From Yersinia pekkanenii (lineage in GTDB: Bacteria > Pseudomonadota > Gammaproteobacteria > Enterobacterales > Enterobacteriaceae), in contig NZ_CQAZ01000029.1 in NCBI RefSeq assembly GCF_001152565.1, positions 1-58,366 of the forward strand: a stretch of 58,366 nucleotides of DNA, in the 5' to 3' direction. Under the pieces are notes generated by a model, which was not told the DNA's origin, did not search any database, and was given only the letters and a program-made list of their open reading frames with translations. Numbering within the stretch: the first letter of the stretch is position 1; every line of letters starts with the position of its first letter. This document shows, one piece after another, positions 8,275 to 17,678 of the stretch. The translations under genes were made by a program, and so were the position numbers.

Positions 8275-9444
8275 TTACCCGCCTGTAATGTTAGTGATCG
8301 ACTCATCGAGCATGATGCCGACCTTAATCGTTTTGGCGCTGCCATACGGCCGCACCACGATGTAAATGTTCACGGTTTCGCTGTCCGACCAGTTAATCAC
8401 CACGTCGCCGGACTGGGGTGATTTCACCTCGCCGGGGAACATCACGCCGTTAACTTGCGAACTGTGCGACATATCACGCATGGTGCGAGCAAAAAAGGTC
8501 TGGTGTGCCGCAATACTGGCCGGAGTGCTATTCATCGAACGGTCGGCAATCTTGCTGATCGCCTGAATTCGCACTCGACGTGAGGCTTTATCAACAATCC
8601 GCACATTCTCAATTTTTTGGAAATCACCGCCCGTTACGTCCAGGGTGCGCCCGTCAGACCAGTACATACCTTCGTAGTCTGGGTACCACATCGGCACCGA
8701 ATAGCGCAGGTCATGCATGGCACGTAAGTGCGCCAGAGTGACCTCTACCCCGATGCTATCAATCGGCATGTCAGCGGTATCAATCCCCAGACCAATCAGT
8801 GCGCCGGTTTTCACGCGGGCCGGACTGTCTGCCACGGTTACGCTGCGGTTGCATAAGCGACCGGCCAACACGCCAGCTTCATTGCCCCACAATGCCGGGA
8901 CAAGTTGCACGGACTCGGCGGCAATACCCGTCTCCAGTTCGGCAAGAAACGCCTGGTATGCTGACCACGACACCGGGGCAGGTAACGCAGTCGGCCCGGC
9001 GACAGTCAGTATTGACCACGCCCAGCGGCCGTATTTATTCGTCAGTTCGGCGCGCAAAGACGCATATAAATTAATTTTGGTGCGACCGTCGGCCACACTT
9101 GTGATCGGGATGGTGCAGACAATCCCCTCAACAGAAATCATTTGTTGGGCGCTGAGAATAGCCAGCATGTCGTCACCGGCCTGCGCATCGACCGCCAAAA
9201 TAAGGGCATAGGCTTGCCAGTTTTGACCGCCATTGCGTTGGGCGGCGCGGACGTTCTCACTCAGTGCGGTATCAGTATCGGCCAGCACTATCGTGATATC
9301 GGATTGTGAATCCAGTGCGATCAAGTCGCCGGGGCTATCAGAATCAGCGGTAGCACTGCCGATAAACAGTACGGTGCGCTCTACTTCGTTAATCCTGCCC
9401 TGACGCTGGTTAAACTGGGTTAGTGTTACTGTAGGCCATGTCAT
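8275..9444 (-). CDS. phage tail sheath protein (DUF2586 family)
   Basis: 389 residues, resembling DUF2586, the contractile sheath of HP1/K139-like phages. It assembles around the tail tube and contracts on infection. The N-terminus MTWPTVTLTQFNQRQG and the C-terminal VNIYIVVRPYGSAKTIKVGI segment are typical. AAGGTGAG lies upstream of the ATG. The sheath-tube gene pair is in the usual order and starts the block between head completion and lysis genes. Confidence 0.85.
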   Translation of the reverse strand: MTWPTVTLTQFNQRQGRINEVERTVLFIGSATADSDSPGDLIALDSQSDITIVLADTDTALSENVRAAQRNGGQNWQAYALILAVDAQAGDDMLAILSAQQMISVEGIVCTIPITSVADGRTKINLYASLRAELTNKYGRWAWSILTVAGPTALPAPVSWSAYQAFLAELETGIAAESVQLVPALWGNEAGVLAGRLCNRSVTVADSPARVKTGALIGLGIDTADMPIDSIGVEVTLAHLRAMHDLRYSVPMWYPDYEGMYWSDGRTLDVTGGDFQKIENVRIVDKASRRVRIQAISKIADRSMNSTPASIAAHQTFFARTMRDMSHSSQVNGVMFPGEVKSPQSGDVVINWSDSETVNIYIVVRPYGSAKTIKVGIMLDESITNITGG

Positions 9445-9455
9445 TTTCTCACCTT

Positions 9456-10136
9456 TTAATTGATGTCTTGCGGCCGGACGCCGCCGCCGTAATTAATGGC
9501 CTGCATCTGACGCGCCAGCATTTTGTTAAATTCATCATCATTGACTGCCAGCCATTCGCGGCCCGGCAAGGTCACCGTCCAACTTCCTTTAGCCTCTCGC
9601 CCCTCAAGGCTGCGAATAATGGCCCCGGCCTTGTCGCGGCTCAGCGAGTCCATCATTTCACTCACGGACGGGCTACGGGGTGCGGTCTTTGGAAATACGG
9701 TGTAACCCAAATCCAATAACCGTTTAGCCTGGCGCAACGTCGCGCCGGCTTCGTTACTGTTTCGTTTTTTTGCCTGGTCAGCAGTGATCGTGGTGGTAAA
9801 GCCTGATTGCTGCATTTTCCCGACCACGCCAGGCGATGTTTTCTTACTGCCACGTAAATAAATTTTGGCGGAGTCAGAGGCCGGCAATTCGCTGATTGCC
9901 ATCATTTTTGGCAACCCCCGCATCATCTTTCCTTTGAAACCATTCTTGCGCTTAGCCCAGGGCACCCCCTCCGCATTCGCCTGCTTCTTTTGGTGTCGGC
10001 GGGCGGCGGGCATTACGCCTAATTTCAGTAGCCGCCACAGCAGGCGCTTACGCTTGTTAGGGGGCAGCTCCAGCGCGGCTAATTCCCTTCTAAGCGCCTC
10101 CCACTGACTGCGGTTTAACGTAAAGTCAGTCTGCAT
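9456..10136 (-). CDS. phage virion morphogenesis / tail completion protein S
   Basis: 226 residues from the ATG at 10136, chosen over the upstream ATG at 10187 because AGGTGAG sits at the right distance and the overlap with R falls to 11 bases. It belongs to the Phage_tail_S family (P2 gpS), which stabilises the head-proximal end of the tail. The basic N-terminal helical stretch with PPNKRKRLLWRLLKLG and the C-terminal EGREAKGSWTVTLPGREWL segment match that family. It is longer than P2 gpS, with a middle insertion. Confidence 0.85.
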   Translation of the reverse strand: MQTDFTLNRSQWEALRRELAALELPPNKRKRLLWRLLKLGVMPAARRHQKKQANAEGVPWAKRKNGFKGKMMRGLPKMMAISELPASDSAKIYLRGSKKTSPGVVGKMQQSGFTTTITADQAKKRNSNEAGATLRQAKRLLDLGYTVFPKTAPRSPSVSEMMDSLSRDKAGAIIRSLEGREAKGSWTVTLPGREWLAVNDDEFNKMLARQMQAINYGGGVRPQDIN

Positions 10137-10644
10137 CACTCTCACCTGCTGGGTAGGTCGGTGCGGCGGCTCCGTTTGCGCCCCCAATCCAGCCGGCTGT
10201 TGCGGTGTTCACGGTGGGAGGCGCAACGCGGTAACGTTTACCCCTCAGCGGGATAACTCCCTCGTCCTCGCTTTCGACCAGGACAATGTCGTCAGCCAGC
10301 GGCACGGTGATGAAAATGGACGCGTCCTCGTTATCAGTCAGTTGCAAAATAACGTCAGGTGGCGGCATTTCATCACGGTTGTAATGCTCGTTGGCATGTT
10401 CAACCAGCCACACCATGACCAGCGCAAATAAGGTGTCGGGGTCGTACTGGCGATAAGGCCAGCGCTCCCAGGCTAACGTCGCCTGATATTGACGTATTGC
10501 TACCCGGCGCTGATTTAGCCCCCACGCTTTGGCTGCATGAATGATTTCAATATTTTCCATCCAGGCATCAGCGCCGGTGGTTTTCATCAGCCGTTCCGGC
10601 AAGTTGCTACTGACGAAATCAAACAATTCATCAAGCTGGGTCAT
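10126..10644 (-). CDS. phage tail completion protein R (P2 gpR family)
   Basis: 172 residues. P2_Phage_GpR proteins act with gpS at the tail-to-head interface. The segment WERWPYRQYDPDTLFALVMVWL (read as WERWPYRQYDP and DTLFALVMVWL, about residues 55-77) is the family signature. The start overlaps the L stop (ATGA). The C-terminal 40 residues (Gly, Ala and Pro rich) go beyond the conserved core. Confidence 0.87.
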   Translation of the reverse strand: MTQLDELFDFVSSNLPERLMKTTGADAWMENIEIIHAAKAWGLNQRRVAIRQYQATLAWERWPYRQYDPDTLFALVMVWLVEHANEHYNRDEMPPPDVILQLTDNEDASIFITVPLADDIVLVESEDEGVIPLRGKRYRVAPPTVNTATAGWIGGANGAAAPTYPAGESDAD

Positions 10645-11093
10645 ATCAGATGCACCCCTACACGGCCCCGGCCTTTGATGGCGCGTAATACCACTGCGGC
10701 CTCGGCCAGCAGTGAAGTTTTTGTCTGCGGCGCGTCCTGGTTAGTGTTGTCCTCGCGGCGGCTGACGGTGGCAAATTCCCCCATCAAATCGGCTTTTGCC
10801 CTGGCGTAGACCGCTTTTTTATATTGGGCGGTCAATGCGTTCTCGCCCTCCATCGTCGGGCCGGGCACGGCGCTGGCCGTGATGTAACCCTTATTTTTTT
10901 GCTGCGTTACAACGCGGGCTAACGAGGTGTTAATTTCGGCCACGGCGGTGAGCATGGCTTGCACTACGGTTTTTTCGTTAATCGTGGGCGGTATGCTGCG
11001 CTCGCGCTGGAACTCATCAAGCGCCAGGTCAGGCCAAAAACCGTCATTGGTTAGCGTCGATTTCTGAAAACCGTTATCACCGGGTCGAAACAT
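10641..11093 (-). CDS. head completion/stabilisation protein L (P2 gpL family)
   Basis: 150 residues of the Phage_GPL family, the capsid completion protein that closes the portal vertex before tail joining. The body shows IPPTINEKTVVQAMLTAVAEIN (in two parts IPPTINEKTVV and QAMLTAVAEIN, about 34-55) and a YKKAVYARAKADLMGEF helix (about 91-107), both gpL-like. Placed between the small terminase region and R as in P2. The 163 bases upstream (11094-11256) carry no credible gene. Confidence 0.88.
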   Translation of the reverse strand: MFRPGDNGFQKSTLTNDGFWPDLALDEFQRERSIPPTINEKTVVQAMLTAVAEINTSLARVVTQQKNKGYITASAVPGPTMEGENALTAQYKKAVYARAKADLMGEFATVSRREDNTNQDAPQTKTSLLAEAAVVLRAIKGRGRVGVHLI

Positions 11094-11256
11094 AAAAACC
11101 TCTCGTTATGGGGTGCGGGCTGACGAGTTTCCACGGCCCGTGAGACGCAAAGCGCTACGGCCTCCACTCCGCCCGCCCCGGCTGGCCGGGTGTCGGTACA
11201 GCCCCGCGACCTGTTTAAAAGCAACGGTCAGGGGACGGTGTTCAAAATTAAAATAA

Positions 11257-11508
11257 CTACTCTTCGACCACAGCGCCCTCGGGCAGGTCGACGGGGGCAT
11301 AGACCGGGCAGCCAGGATGGCGATCATCTTCAACGGCTTCCAAATCGCTTTCATAAAACCAGTCGCTTAGCGCCCGACCGTCTGCGGCTTTGTAGTGAAT
11401 GTAATACTGGTTTTCAGTTACCGAGGATTCGGCGCGGCTTTTTACTTCGCCCCATTCATTGCTGATGGCGATATTTGCCAGTTGTTTCAATTCAAATTTA
11501 AATTTCAT
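11257..11508 (-). CDS. hypothetical phage protein between M and L
   Basis: 83 residues, acidic (PEGAVVEE end), starting at an ATG that overlaps the gpM stop by 11 bases. It contains WFYESDLEAV near residue 50 and looks globular. P2 has no gene here; I do not recognise a family. The tight overlap with gpM supports it as a real gene of the capsid operon. Confidence 0.62.
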   Translation of the reverse strand: MKFKFELKQLANIAISNEWGEVKSRAESSVTENQYYIHYKAADGRALSDWFYESDLEAVEDDRHPGCPVYAPVDLPEGAVVEE

Positions 11509-12259
11509 TGCGACTTCCTTTTGGTTGGTCAGATTCCGCCATTTCGGCGGCTTGCTTTATCAGGGCGCGAATGCGTGAGGCAATGCGCTTACGCAAGGTT
11601 TCCACCCCGATTTTTTTATGGAATCCCTCAGCCTGGGCGAGCAATTCATTAGCCCGGACCAAGGTCGGGATATCACTGATCGCGGCGGCGGCGGGTTTAC
11701 CGTCTTTATCGCGCAGCAGGAACTCACCGGCGAACTTGAACCATTTGGCGGTATGCCTTTCGTTTAACCGCCAGTTCTCACGCACGTTAGTAAAGGTGCG
11801 TGAGAAATACGGCTCAATACTGCGGCCCGCTTGCGCCTCATCTGCGGCCCAATCCAGAATGAAATCAGCCACAAAAGCCGGAAATTTTGACTTGATTCTC
11901 TCCGGGGTCGCCTGGCTTTGCGTGATGGCAATATCAGCCCAATCCAGCGCCTTATCGATATCACCGGTATCAAACAGCCAGACCACGCAGTAACCAAAAA
12001 CAGGATATTGATAGACCTTGCCTGCCTTGAGATAGCGCTCAGCATACGGAAGCCATTTAGGCAATAACTCCCGCGCCTTTAGCGCTATTTTGTCGGCAAC
12101 GCGGGTTAACACCCCCAGACGCTTAACATCCCTTTCCAGCCCCAGTAATTGCAGGTGCAGGCTTTCGTCTGCGCCAGGCTCGGCCTCTGTCCGGGTGGTA
12201 TGTCGTACTTTTCCCAGGGCTAATGCCTGCGCCCGATAGCGTAGAGGGCTAAACGTCAT
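11498..12259 (-). CDS. terminase small/endonuclease subunit (P2 gpM family)
   Basis: 253 residues of Phage_term_smal (P2 gpM), the terminase subunit that cuts cos DNA during packaging with the ATPase P. Family features are an N-terminal helical region and a centre with FPAFVADFILDWAADEAQAG (20 residues, about 135-154) followed by RENWRLNERHTAKWFKFAGE. It follows the capsid gene N as in P2 (O-N-M-L). Confidence 0.89.
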   Translation of the reverse strand: MTFSPLRYRAQALALGKVRHTTRTEAEPGADESLHLQLLGLERDVKRLGVLTRVADKIALKARELLPKWLPYAERYLKAGKVYQYPVFGYCVVWLFDTGDIDKALDWADIAITQSQATPERIKSKFPAFVADFILDWAADEAQAGRSIEPYFSRTFTNVRENWRLNERHTAKWFKFAGEFLLRDKDGKPAAAAISDIPTLVRANELLAQAEGFHKKIGVETLRKRIASRIRALIKQAAEMAESDQPKGSRNEI

Positions 12260-12273
12260 GGGGTTCTCTCCGC

Positions 12274-13440
12274 TTAAATCTGAGTGTTATCCAGGCCAGG
12301 GGCATCTTGCCCTGGGGTGCCTGGGATCAGGCCATTCGAGATCGCGAAGTCAATATCGGCTTCCGCTTCAATCGCGATTGCTGACTCATCAATTGCGCCG
12401 TACAGCATTGGATGCCCCAACGCATAACCCGAGTTACGCCACCAGGCATTCTCAAAGCCGAGGCGGTCTTGCACATGCTCGGCGCGGCGGTATTGGTGAT
12501 TACGCTGGTTATAAACATGCAGGTTTGCCAGGGTGGTCACGACCATGCGCTTACCCGGCAGGAACGGCGCAACATAGACGCGGCGGCCGGTGACGGTATT
12601 GGCGAGCATTTGGGCGGCGATATTCTCGGTCGGTTTGCCCGCTTCCTGGAACAAACGGAATTGCTCGGCGGCAATCAGGTCTGAGCCGATCAACAAGACT
12701 AAATCTGGCTCATTTTGGAACTGACTTGGGATAGTGGTACTGATAAGCCATGAAGCCATTGCATCGAGCGTTTTAAAGATGCCGTTCTCACCCAGCGTTA
12801 ACTCACCCAGCCCCGGATTGATCACGCGCGGGGTGAAGCCCGGAATGCGGTCTTGCAGTGGGGTATCGGGGTTTGCGTGTAGCGTGTCGAAATTCTTCGC
12901 GGTCTGATGCCAGCCGATATTGAGGTCTTCCCCGTTGGGGTACTCGACTTCATCAGTTTCAATTGCCGCGTGAGTCCCATTAAAGGCGACGCGCAAGATA
13001 TCGTTTGCAAAGGAGCGCAGGGTAAACTCGGCGACCATCTGGATAAATTCATCGTCTGTAGTGCCAGAGTGGATCCAGTTGGATAGCGTTTCCCATGGCA
13101 GGCGGGTGCATGAGTCGGTCGGATATAACTGATAAATGTTGCCGGATAAACCCACATCTTTAGTGAATCGTCCCGCAGTGCGGCGGCCAGTAAACAGCCC
13201 CGGATTACCGACATCAATCACCTGGCCGCGAATTTGGTCAACATCGCGTACAGTAATCAATGGCATAAACCAGCCCTGCTCCATTAGAGCCAGGCGCAAG
13301 GCGCTCTCCTGCGGTGGGCTGATGCTGAATCGACCAATGCCATTAGCCGTAATTGGGAGGGTGGTCACATCCGAACCGCTGGCCTCACCAATGCGGCGCG
13401 CATAGCCTTGTATTAGTGCATATAACTTATTCATTGGCAT
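12274..13440 (-). CDS. major capsid protein, P2 family (gpN)
   Basis: 388 residues, HK97-fold major capsid protein of P2-like phages. In P2 the gpO protease trims its N-terminus. Typical segments are DEFIQMVAEFTLRSFANDIL (about 126-145), a central EPDLVLLIGSDLIAAEQF stretch (about 243-260) and a C-terminal EHVQDRLGFENAWWRNSGYA segment. It forms the procapsid with gpO as internal scaffold. GAGAG lies upstream of the chosen ATG; a second ATG two codons in is also possible. Confidence 0.92.
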   Translation of the reverse strand: MPMNKLYALIQGYARRIGEASGSDVTTLPITANGIGRFSISPPQESALRLALMEQGWFMPLITVRDVDQIRGQVIDVGNPGLFTGRRTAGRFTKDVGLSGNIYQLYPTDSCTRLPWETLSNWIHSGTTDDEFIQMVAEFTLRSFANDILRVAFNGTHAAIETDEVEYPNGEDLNIGWHQTAKNFDTLHANPDTPLQDRIPGFTPRVINPGLGELTLGENGIFKTLDAMASWLISTTIPSQFQNEPDLVLLIGSDLIAAEQFRLFQEAGKPTENIAAQMLANTVTGRRVYVAPFLPGKRMVVTTLANLHVYNQRNHQYRRAEHVQDRLGFENAWWRNSGYALGHPMLYGAIDESAIAIEAEADIDFAISNGLIPGTPGQDAPGLDNTQI

Positions 13441-13522
13441 AATGAGTGCTCTCGTTTATTTGTCAGTGCGTTTACCGCAATAACGATTTAATTCTGTCTG
13501 TTCCGGTTTAATTAACCGCAAA

Positions 13523-14479
13523 TCAGAAGTTGTAACTCTTACCGCTGGATGCATTAGGGGCGGCGTCAGGTAATTTGGTGGTAACGCTGTCGAGTTTGTT
13601 AAATTTCTTGTCAGCGGCATTAAGTTTGTTTTTAAGTTTGCTGAATTCACCACCGCTTACCTCTTCTTTAATTTCGGTGACTTCTTCCTGGACGGTACCT
13701 AATTCGGTTTTAACTTCCGTCAAGGCTTCCTGAATTTCGGTCACGTCGGTGACATTGGTTTGCAATTCGACAATAATGGCGGCTTGTTCTTCAATGGTTT
13801 CCGCCTGTTCGTCGACTGAGTCCTGTAATTCGGCTACCGCTTCGACGATGGTTTGAATATCTTCATCAGAAAACTTGCGGCTGGAACTGGAAAATAAACG
13901 CGATTTTGGTTTTTCCGGTTTTTTATCACTGCCTTTATCGGTAAGATTAAAAAGACTGCGGAATAATGCTTTCTTTGCTTTTGGGTCTTTGGTTGACATA
14001 TTTAATTCCTCAGTGTCGGCAACATCACTAATAACCAATGCTTCTAGTGCGCCGTAAAGTTTTCCGTTTTTATTTGCACTAAAGCGCATACGCTCGGTGC
14101 CGATGCTGGCCGGGGAGCTGGTGACGCCCAAGCCCTCAAGATAGGGTTTACCGGTACCGCGAAAATTCAGGGTTTCGGTGGGTTCGATGGAGCAAAACAA
14201 CATTTGCCCATTGCGGTTGGCATACAGCAAATCCATGCCAGGACAAAGGCGGGCATACAGCCTCATCAAGCCATCCTCTGCCTCGGCTTTTAATTCCTGA
14301 ACTTCACCGCACGCGCCATACCAGCGCTCATGCTCAGGCCACAGCAAGGCGGTATAGATTGCCGGGTCGTAGGTTTCGGCCATGTCGACCAACCATTCCG
14401 CTGGAATTTCCCGACCGTCAACAGTCGCGCCCTCAGTCGCTATACGGATAAAATTAGTGGTCAGTTGTGAACCAGGCAT
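13523..14479 (-). CDS. capsid scaffolding protein / protease gpO
   Basis: 318 residues of the Phage_GPO family. In P2 the N-terminal half is a serine protease that processes capsid proteins and the C-terminal half a helical scaffold. Here Asp21 and His50 match the spacing of two catalytic residues of P2 gpO; the serine is not certain (Ser97 in FCSIEP or a Ser in LGVTSSPAS near 121-125). Residues 190-300 are an acidic Glu/Gln/Val-rich coiled coil, the scaffold. It is the first gene of the capsid operon and is divergent from terminase P across 177 bases that should carry the late promoters. Confidence 0.91.
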   Translation of the reverse strand: MPGSQLTTNFIRIATEGATVDGREIPAEWLVDMAETYDPAIYTALLWPEHERWYGACGEVQELKAEAEDGLMRLYARLCPGMDLLYANRNGQMLFCSIEPTETLNFRGTGKPYLEGLGVTSSPASIGTERMRFSANKNGKLYGALEALVISDVADTEELNMSTKDPKAKKALFRSLFNLTDKGSDKKPEKPKSRLFSSSSRKFSDEDIQTIVEAVAELQDSVDEQAETIEEQAAIIVELQTNVTDVTEIQEALTEVKTELGTVQEEVTEIKEEVSGGEFSKLKNKLNAADKKFNKLDSVTTKLPDAAPNASSGKSYNF

Positions 14480-14656
14480 AATTAACCTTTTAATTAATCG
14501 GTTTGGCGTGGTGATGGTATTAACTCCGCTCAGTATTGCGGATTGTTTTTATTATTTCATCGAGCAAACTTCTTATTGATTCGTAATAAAGCCACATTGC
14601 GATTCATTGCGGTATTTAGTTGTCATTTTGAATAAATAAAGTCGCCATAATGAGGC

Positions 14657-16834
14657 ATGGCCAGAAAATCAAAATACCCAGAAGAGTTAATAGGCGTTGC
14701 GCGTTCATTATATTTGAAACGCTGGACAGCCCAAGAGATAGCCGCCAAATTAAATCTTAATTCAACGCGGATAGTTTACTATTGGGCTGATAAGGGAGGC
14801 TGGCGCAGTCTATTAAGTGAGGAAGATTTAGAGTCGGTTATTAACCGCCGCGCGGCGGTATTGGTCGATAAGGCCAATAAAAATGATGTTGAGTTAAAAG
14901 AACTCGATAAATACATTGATATGCATTGCAAGTTAATTGTCAGCCGCCATAAGCACACTGAAAAAATTCATGCCATGAATTTAGAGGCGGCAGCGCGCGG
15001 GATATCTGCGACGGGAGCCGGTGGCACCATTGAGGCCATCGCCAGCGAGGGCGACGACAGCAATAAAAAGAAAAGCGGTAAGCGTGGCGGCAAACGAAAT
15101 AATGTGGCCGGTATTGTGGCGGCTGATTTTGATGAGTTTGTTGATGGTCTGTATGACTATCAAATCACATTGCGGGAAGCGAAAAAGCACCGTAACCGCA
15201 TATGGTTGAAGTCTCGCCAAATCGGGGCAACCTGGTACGCTGCATTTGAAGCGCTGGAAGATGCCATTTTGACCGGTAACAATCAGGCGTTCTTGTCAGC
15301 CTCCCGCCCTCAGTCGCTGATTTTCCGGCGCTATATCATCAAGTTTGCCTTTGAATTATTCGGCATTGAGCTGACCGGCGACCCTATTGTACTGAGCAAT
15401 GGCGCAGAATTTCACTTCCTGTCAACCAACAGCAACACCGCCCAGGGCTTTTGCGCCAATGTCTACATAGATGAAATTTTCCATCAACGCGGATTTAGCG
15501 AATTAAAAAGAGTGGCCGGCGCGATAGCCACACATACCCATTTACGCCGTACTTACATTTCAACGCCCAGCGCTAAAACGCATCAGGCTTACCCGTTCTG
15601 GACGGGTGACGAGTGGCGTAAGGGCAAAAAGGCGCGGGAAAATGTCGATTTCCCGACTTTTGCGCAAATGGAAGCCGGGATTATGTGCCCGGATAGCCAT
15701 TGGCGCTATATCACCACGGTCGAAACCGCTGTTGCTGATATGGAGGAAAAAGCCAAAGTCTATGGCGCTGCGGCCATTCTTATCAACCTGGAAGAGATAC
15801 GGGAAGAAAACAGCGCAAGCGCCTTTAACCAGTTGTACATGTGCCAGTTTGTCGATACCGGCGATTGTGTTTTCCGCTTCGACCAGCTGGAACAATGCCT
15901 GACCAGCGTCAGTACCTGGGAAGATCACGACGTCAACGCCATGCGGCCATTCGGTAACCGTGAAGTGTGGGCCGGCTACGACCCCGCCCGCTCAGGTGAC
16001 ACCGCTTCGTTTGTCCTGGTCGCACCGCCACTGAATGACGGGGAGCCGTTCCGGGTGTTGCATATCGAAACCTGGCACGGCTTCGCCTTTAAGTATCAGG
16101 TGGGCCGCATCAAAGAGTACATGACCCGCTACAACATCACCCATATCGGTATTGATACCACCGGCATTGGCGGGCCGGTGTGCGAGATGGTGCAAGACTT
16201 TGCGCGCCGTGAAGTGACAGAAATCCGCTATAGCCAGGAAAGTAAAAATCGCCTGGTCATGAAGATGATCGACGTGGTCGAGCATAAACGCATTGCCTGG
16301 GATATTGAGGATAAGGGTATTGCGGCCAGCTTTATGGCCATTCGCCACACCACCACCAAGAGCGGCGGGGGCATGACGTTTGTTGCCGACCGTAGCGCCG
16401 ACACCGGCCACGCGGATAGATTCTTTGCCATCGCCCACGCGGTGATAAACGAGCCAATTAACAACGAACGCAAGCGCAAATCCGGCTGGGCGGGACGTCT
16501 GACAGGAAAAAATAATGAGCAAACGCAAACAGCGCTACAGCGCCAGGCAGCAAAAATCCAATGCGCCAGCCATGCCGGCACGGCGTGGCACATTCAGCAT
16601 CGTAACCACCGATACCCCTATGCCGATATTGACGCAGGGAACGCAGTATCACGAAATCTGGTACGACTCGACCGCCGACCACTGGCGGCAACCCATCGAC
16701 CGGCTGGCCCTGGCGCAACTTGCCAACATGTGCGGCCAGCATGGCGGAGTTCTGTATGCGCGCAAAAATATGGTGGTGAGCGACTATGCCGGGGGCGGTC
16801 TGAGCCTGGGCGAAATGGGGCAAGCGGCATATGA
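14657..16834 (+). CDS. terminase ATPase subunit (P2 gpP), stop displaced into portal gene
   Basis: The large terminase subunit that packages DNA through the portal. An N-terminal HTH-like part (WTAQEIAAKLNLNSTRIVYYW) is followed by a Walker A-like segment SRQIGATW near residue 187, a Walker B-type YIDEIFH near 272 and a nuclease start WAGYDPARSGDT near 438. The P2 protein is about 590 residues; this frame reads 725 because its last 106 codons overlap the portal gene and look like a shadow of it. Conserved sequence ends near 16507 in GRLTG followed by A6. One more A, or a -1 slip at A_AAA_AAT, would give a TAA overlapping the portal ATG (TAATG). Confidence 0.88.
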   Translation: MARKSKYPEELIGVARSLYLKRWTAQEIAAKLNLNSTRIVYYWADKGGWRSLLSEEDLESVINRRAAVLVDKANKNDVELKELDKYIDMHCKLIVSRHKHTEKIHAMNLEAAARGISATGAGGTIEAIASEGDDSNKKKSGKRGGKRNNVAGIVAADFDEFVDGLYDYQITLREAKKHRNRIWLKSRQIGATWYAAFEALEDAILTGNNQAFLSASRPQSLIFRRYIIKFAFELFGIELTGDPIVLSNGAEFHFLSTNSNTAQGFCANVYIDEIFHQRGFSELKRVAGAIATHTHLRRTYISTPSAKTHQAYPFWTGDEWRKGKKARENVDFPTFAQMEAGIMCPDSHWRYITTVETAVADMEEKAKVYGAAAILINLEEIREENSASAFNQLYMCQFVDTGDCVFRFDQLEQCLTSVSTWEDHDVNAMRPFGNREVWAGYDPARSGDTASFVLVAPPLNDGEPFRVLHIETWHGFAFKYQVGRIKEYMTRYNITHIGIDTTGIGGPVCEMVQDFARREVTEIRYSQESKNRLVMKMIDVVEHKRIAWDIEDKGIAASFMAIRHTTTKSGGGMTFVADRSADTGHADRFFAIAHAVINEPINNERKRKSGWAGRLTGKNNEQTQTALQRQAAKIQCASHAGTAWHIQHRNHRYPYADIDAGNAVSRNLVRLDRRPLAATHRPAGPGATCQHVRPAWRSSVCAQKYGGERLCRGRSEPGRNGASGI

Positions 16835-17612
16835 CTATTTGCTGTTTGGTGATATCGCTATATTGAAAGTGCGCAACGGTTGGGGGGATGTGATTGACCT
16901 AGTGCCGCTGCCGGCGCTGTACGTCCGACGCCGTAAAGACGGGGATTTTTCGGTATTGCAGAAAGGCCCGCCGCTGGTTTATCCGGCGCGCGATGTGATT
17001 TTTTTGCGCCAGTATGATCCACAACAGCAAGTTTATGGCTTACCGGATTACATCGGCGGGATGCACAGCGCGTTACTGAATACAGAGGCGACCATATTCC
17101 GGCGTCGCTATTACCATAACGGTGCGCATACGGGCGGGATTATCTACACCACCGATCCCAACCTGAGTGATGAAATGGAAGAGGATGTATCGAAAAAAAT
17201 TGAGGAATCGAAAGGTGTCGGTAACTTCAAGATGATGTATATCAATATCGCTGACGGCGGCGAGAAAGGCGTCCAGTTTATCCCCATTGGTGATGCTGGC
17301 GTAAAAGACGAATTCGCCAATATTAAAAGCATCAGTGCCCAAGACGTTTTGACCGCGCACCGATTCCCTTCCGGCCTGGCGGGGATAATCCCGACGAACG
17401 GGGCGGTGATGGCAAGCCCGGAAACCGCGCGCGATACTTACCGAAAAGATGAGGTTATCCCGCTTCAACGGATGTTCGCCAGTGCGGTCAATCACGATCC
17501 CGATATTCCGGGCCATTTGCACCTGCAATTTGAGGGGCTAAACAGTGATGGATTGCCACTGACCAAGCCGGCTGATAATGAGGTTATTATCCCGCCCGGC
17601 GATGGAGCATAA
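16515..17612 (+). CDS. phage portal protein (P2 gpQ, PBSX family)
   Basis: 365 residues, full length for the P2-like portal family. The dodecameric portal is the DNA gate at the capsid vertex and docks terminase. It has a basic start (SKRKQRYSARQQ), the portal body with FLRQYDPQQQVYGLPDYIGG (20 residues, about 157-176) and a C-terminal ISAQDVLTAHRFPSGLAG segment (about 273-290) usual for PBSX portals. The ATG sits in TAATG, the likely ancestral overlap with the terminase stop. Confidence 0.92.
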   Translation: MSKRKQRYSARQQKSNAPAMPARRGTFSIVTTDTPMPILTQGTQYHEIWYDSTADHWRQPIDRLALAQLANMCGQHGGVLYARKNMVVSDYAGGGLSLGEMGQAAYDYLLFGDIAILKVRNGWGDVIDLVPLPALYVRRRKDGDFSVLQKGPPLVYPARDVIFLRQYDPQQQVYGLPDYIGGMHSALLNTEATIFRRRYYHNGAHTGGIIYTTDPNLSDEMEEDVSKKIEESKGVGNFKMMYINIADGGEKGVQFIPIGDAGVKDEFANIKSISAQDVLTAHRFPSGLAGIIPTNGAVMASPETARDTYRKDEVIPLQRMFASAVNHDPDIPGHLHLQFEGLNSDGLPLTKPADNEVIIPPGDGA

Positions 17613-17678
17613 CGTATGAGAAATAAGCGACAAAAAGTGCTAAAATCATCTCAAGATGGCGGTTTTTCGGGGGATGGT

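Noticed and set aside
11106-11354. 82-codon minus-strand frame between M and L
   Set aside because: Low-complexity Arg/Gly/Ser sequence that overlaps the better-supported 11257-11508 gene in another frame.
15992-16528. 178-codon minus-strand frame in terminase
   Set aside because: Antisense to the conserved nuclease domain; shadow.
17616-17678. Longer start for Ogr at 17616
   Set aside because: The first 21 residues are unlike Ogr/Delta and ATG 17679 has the better ribosome site.
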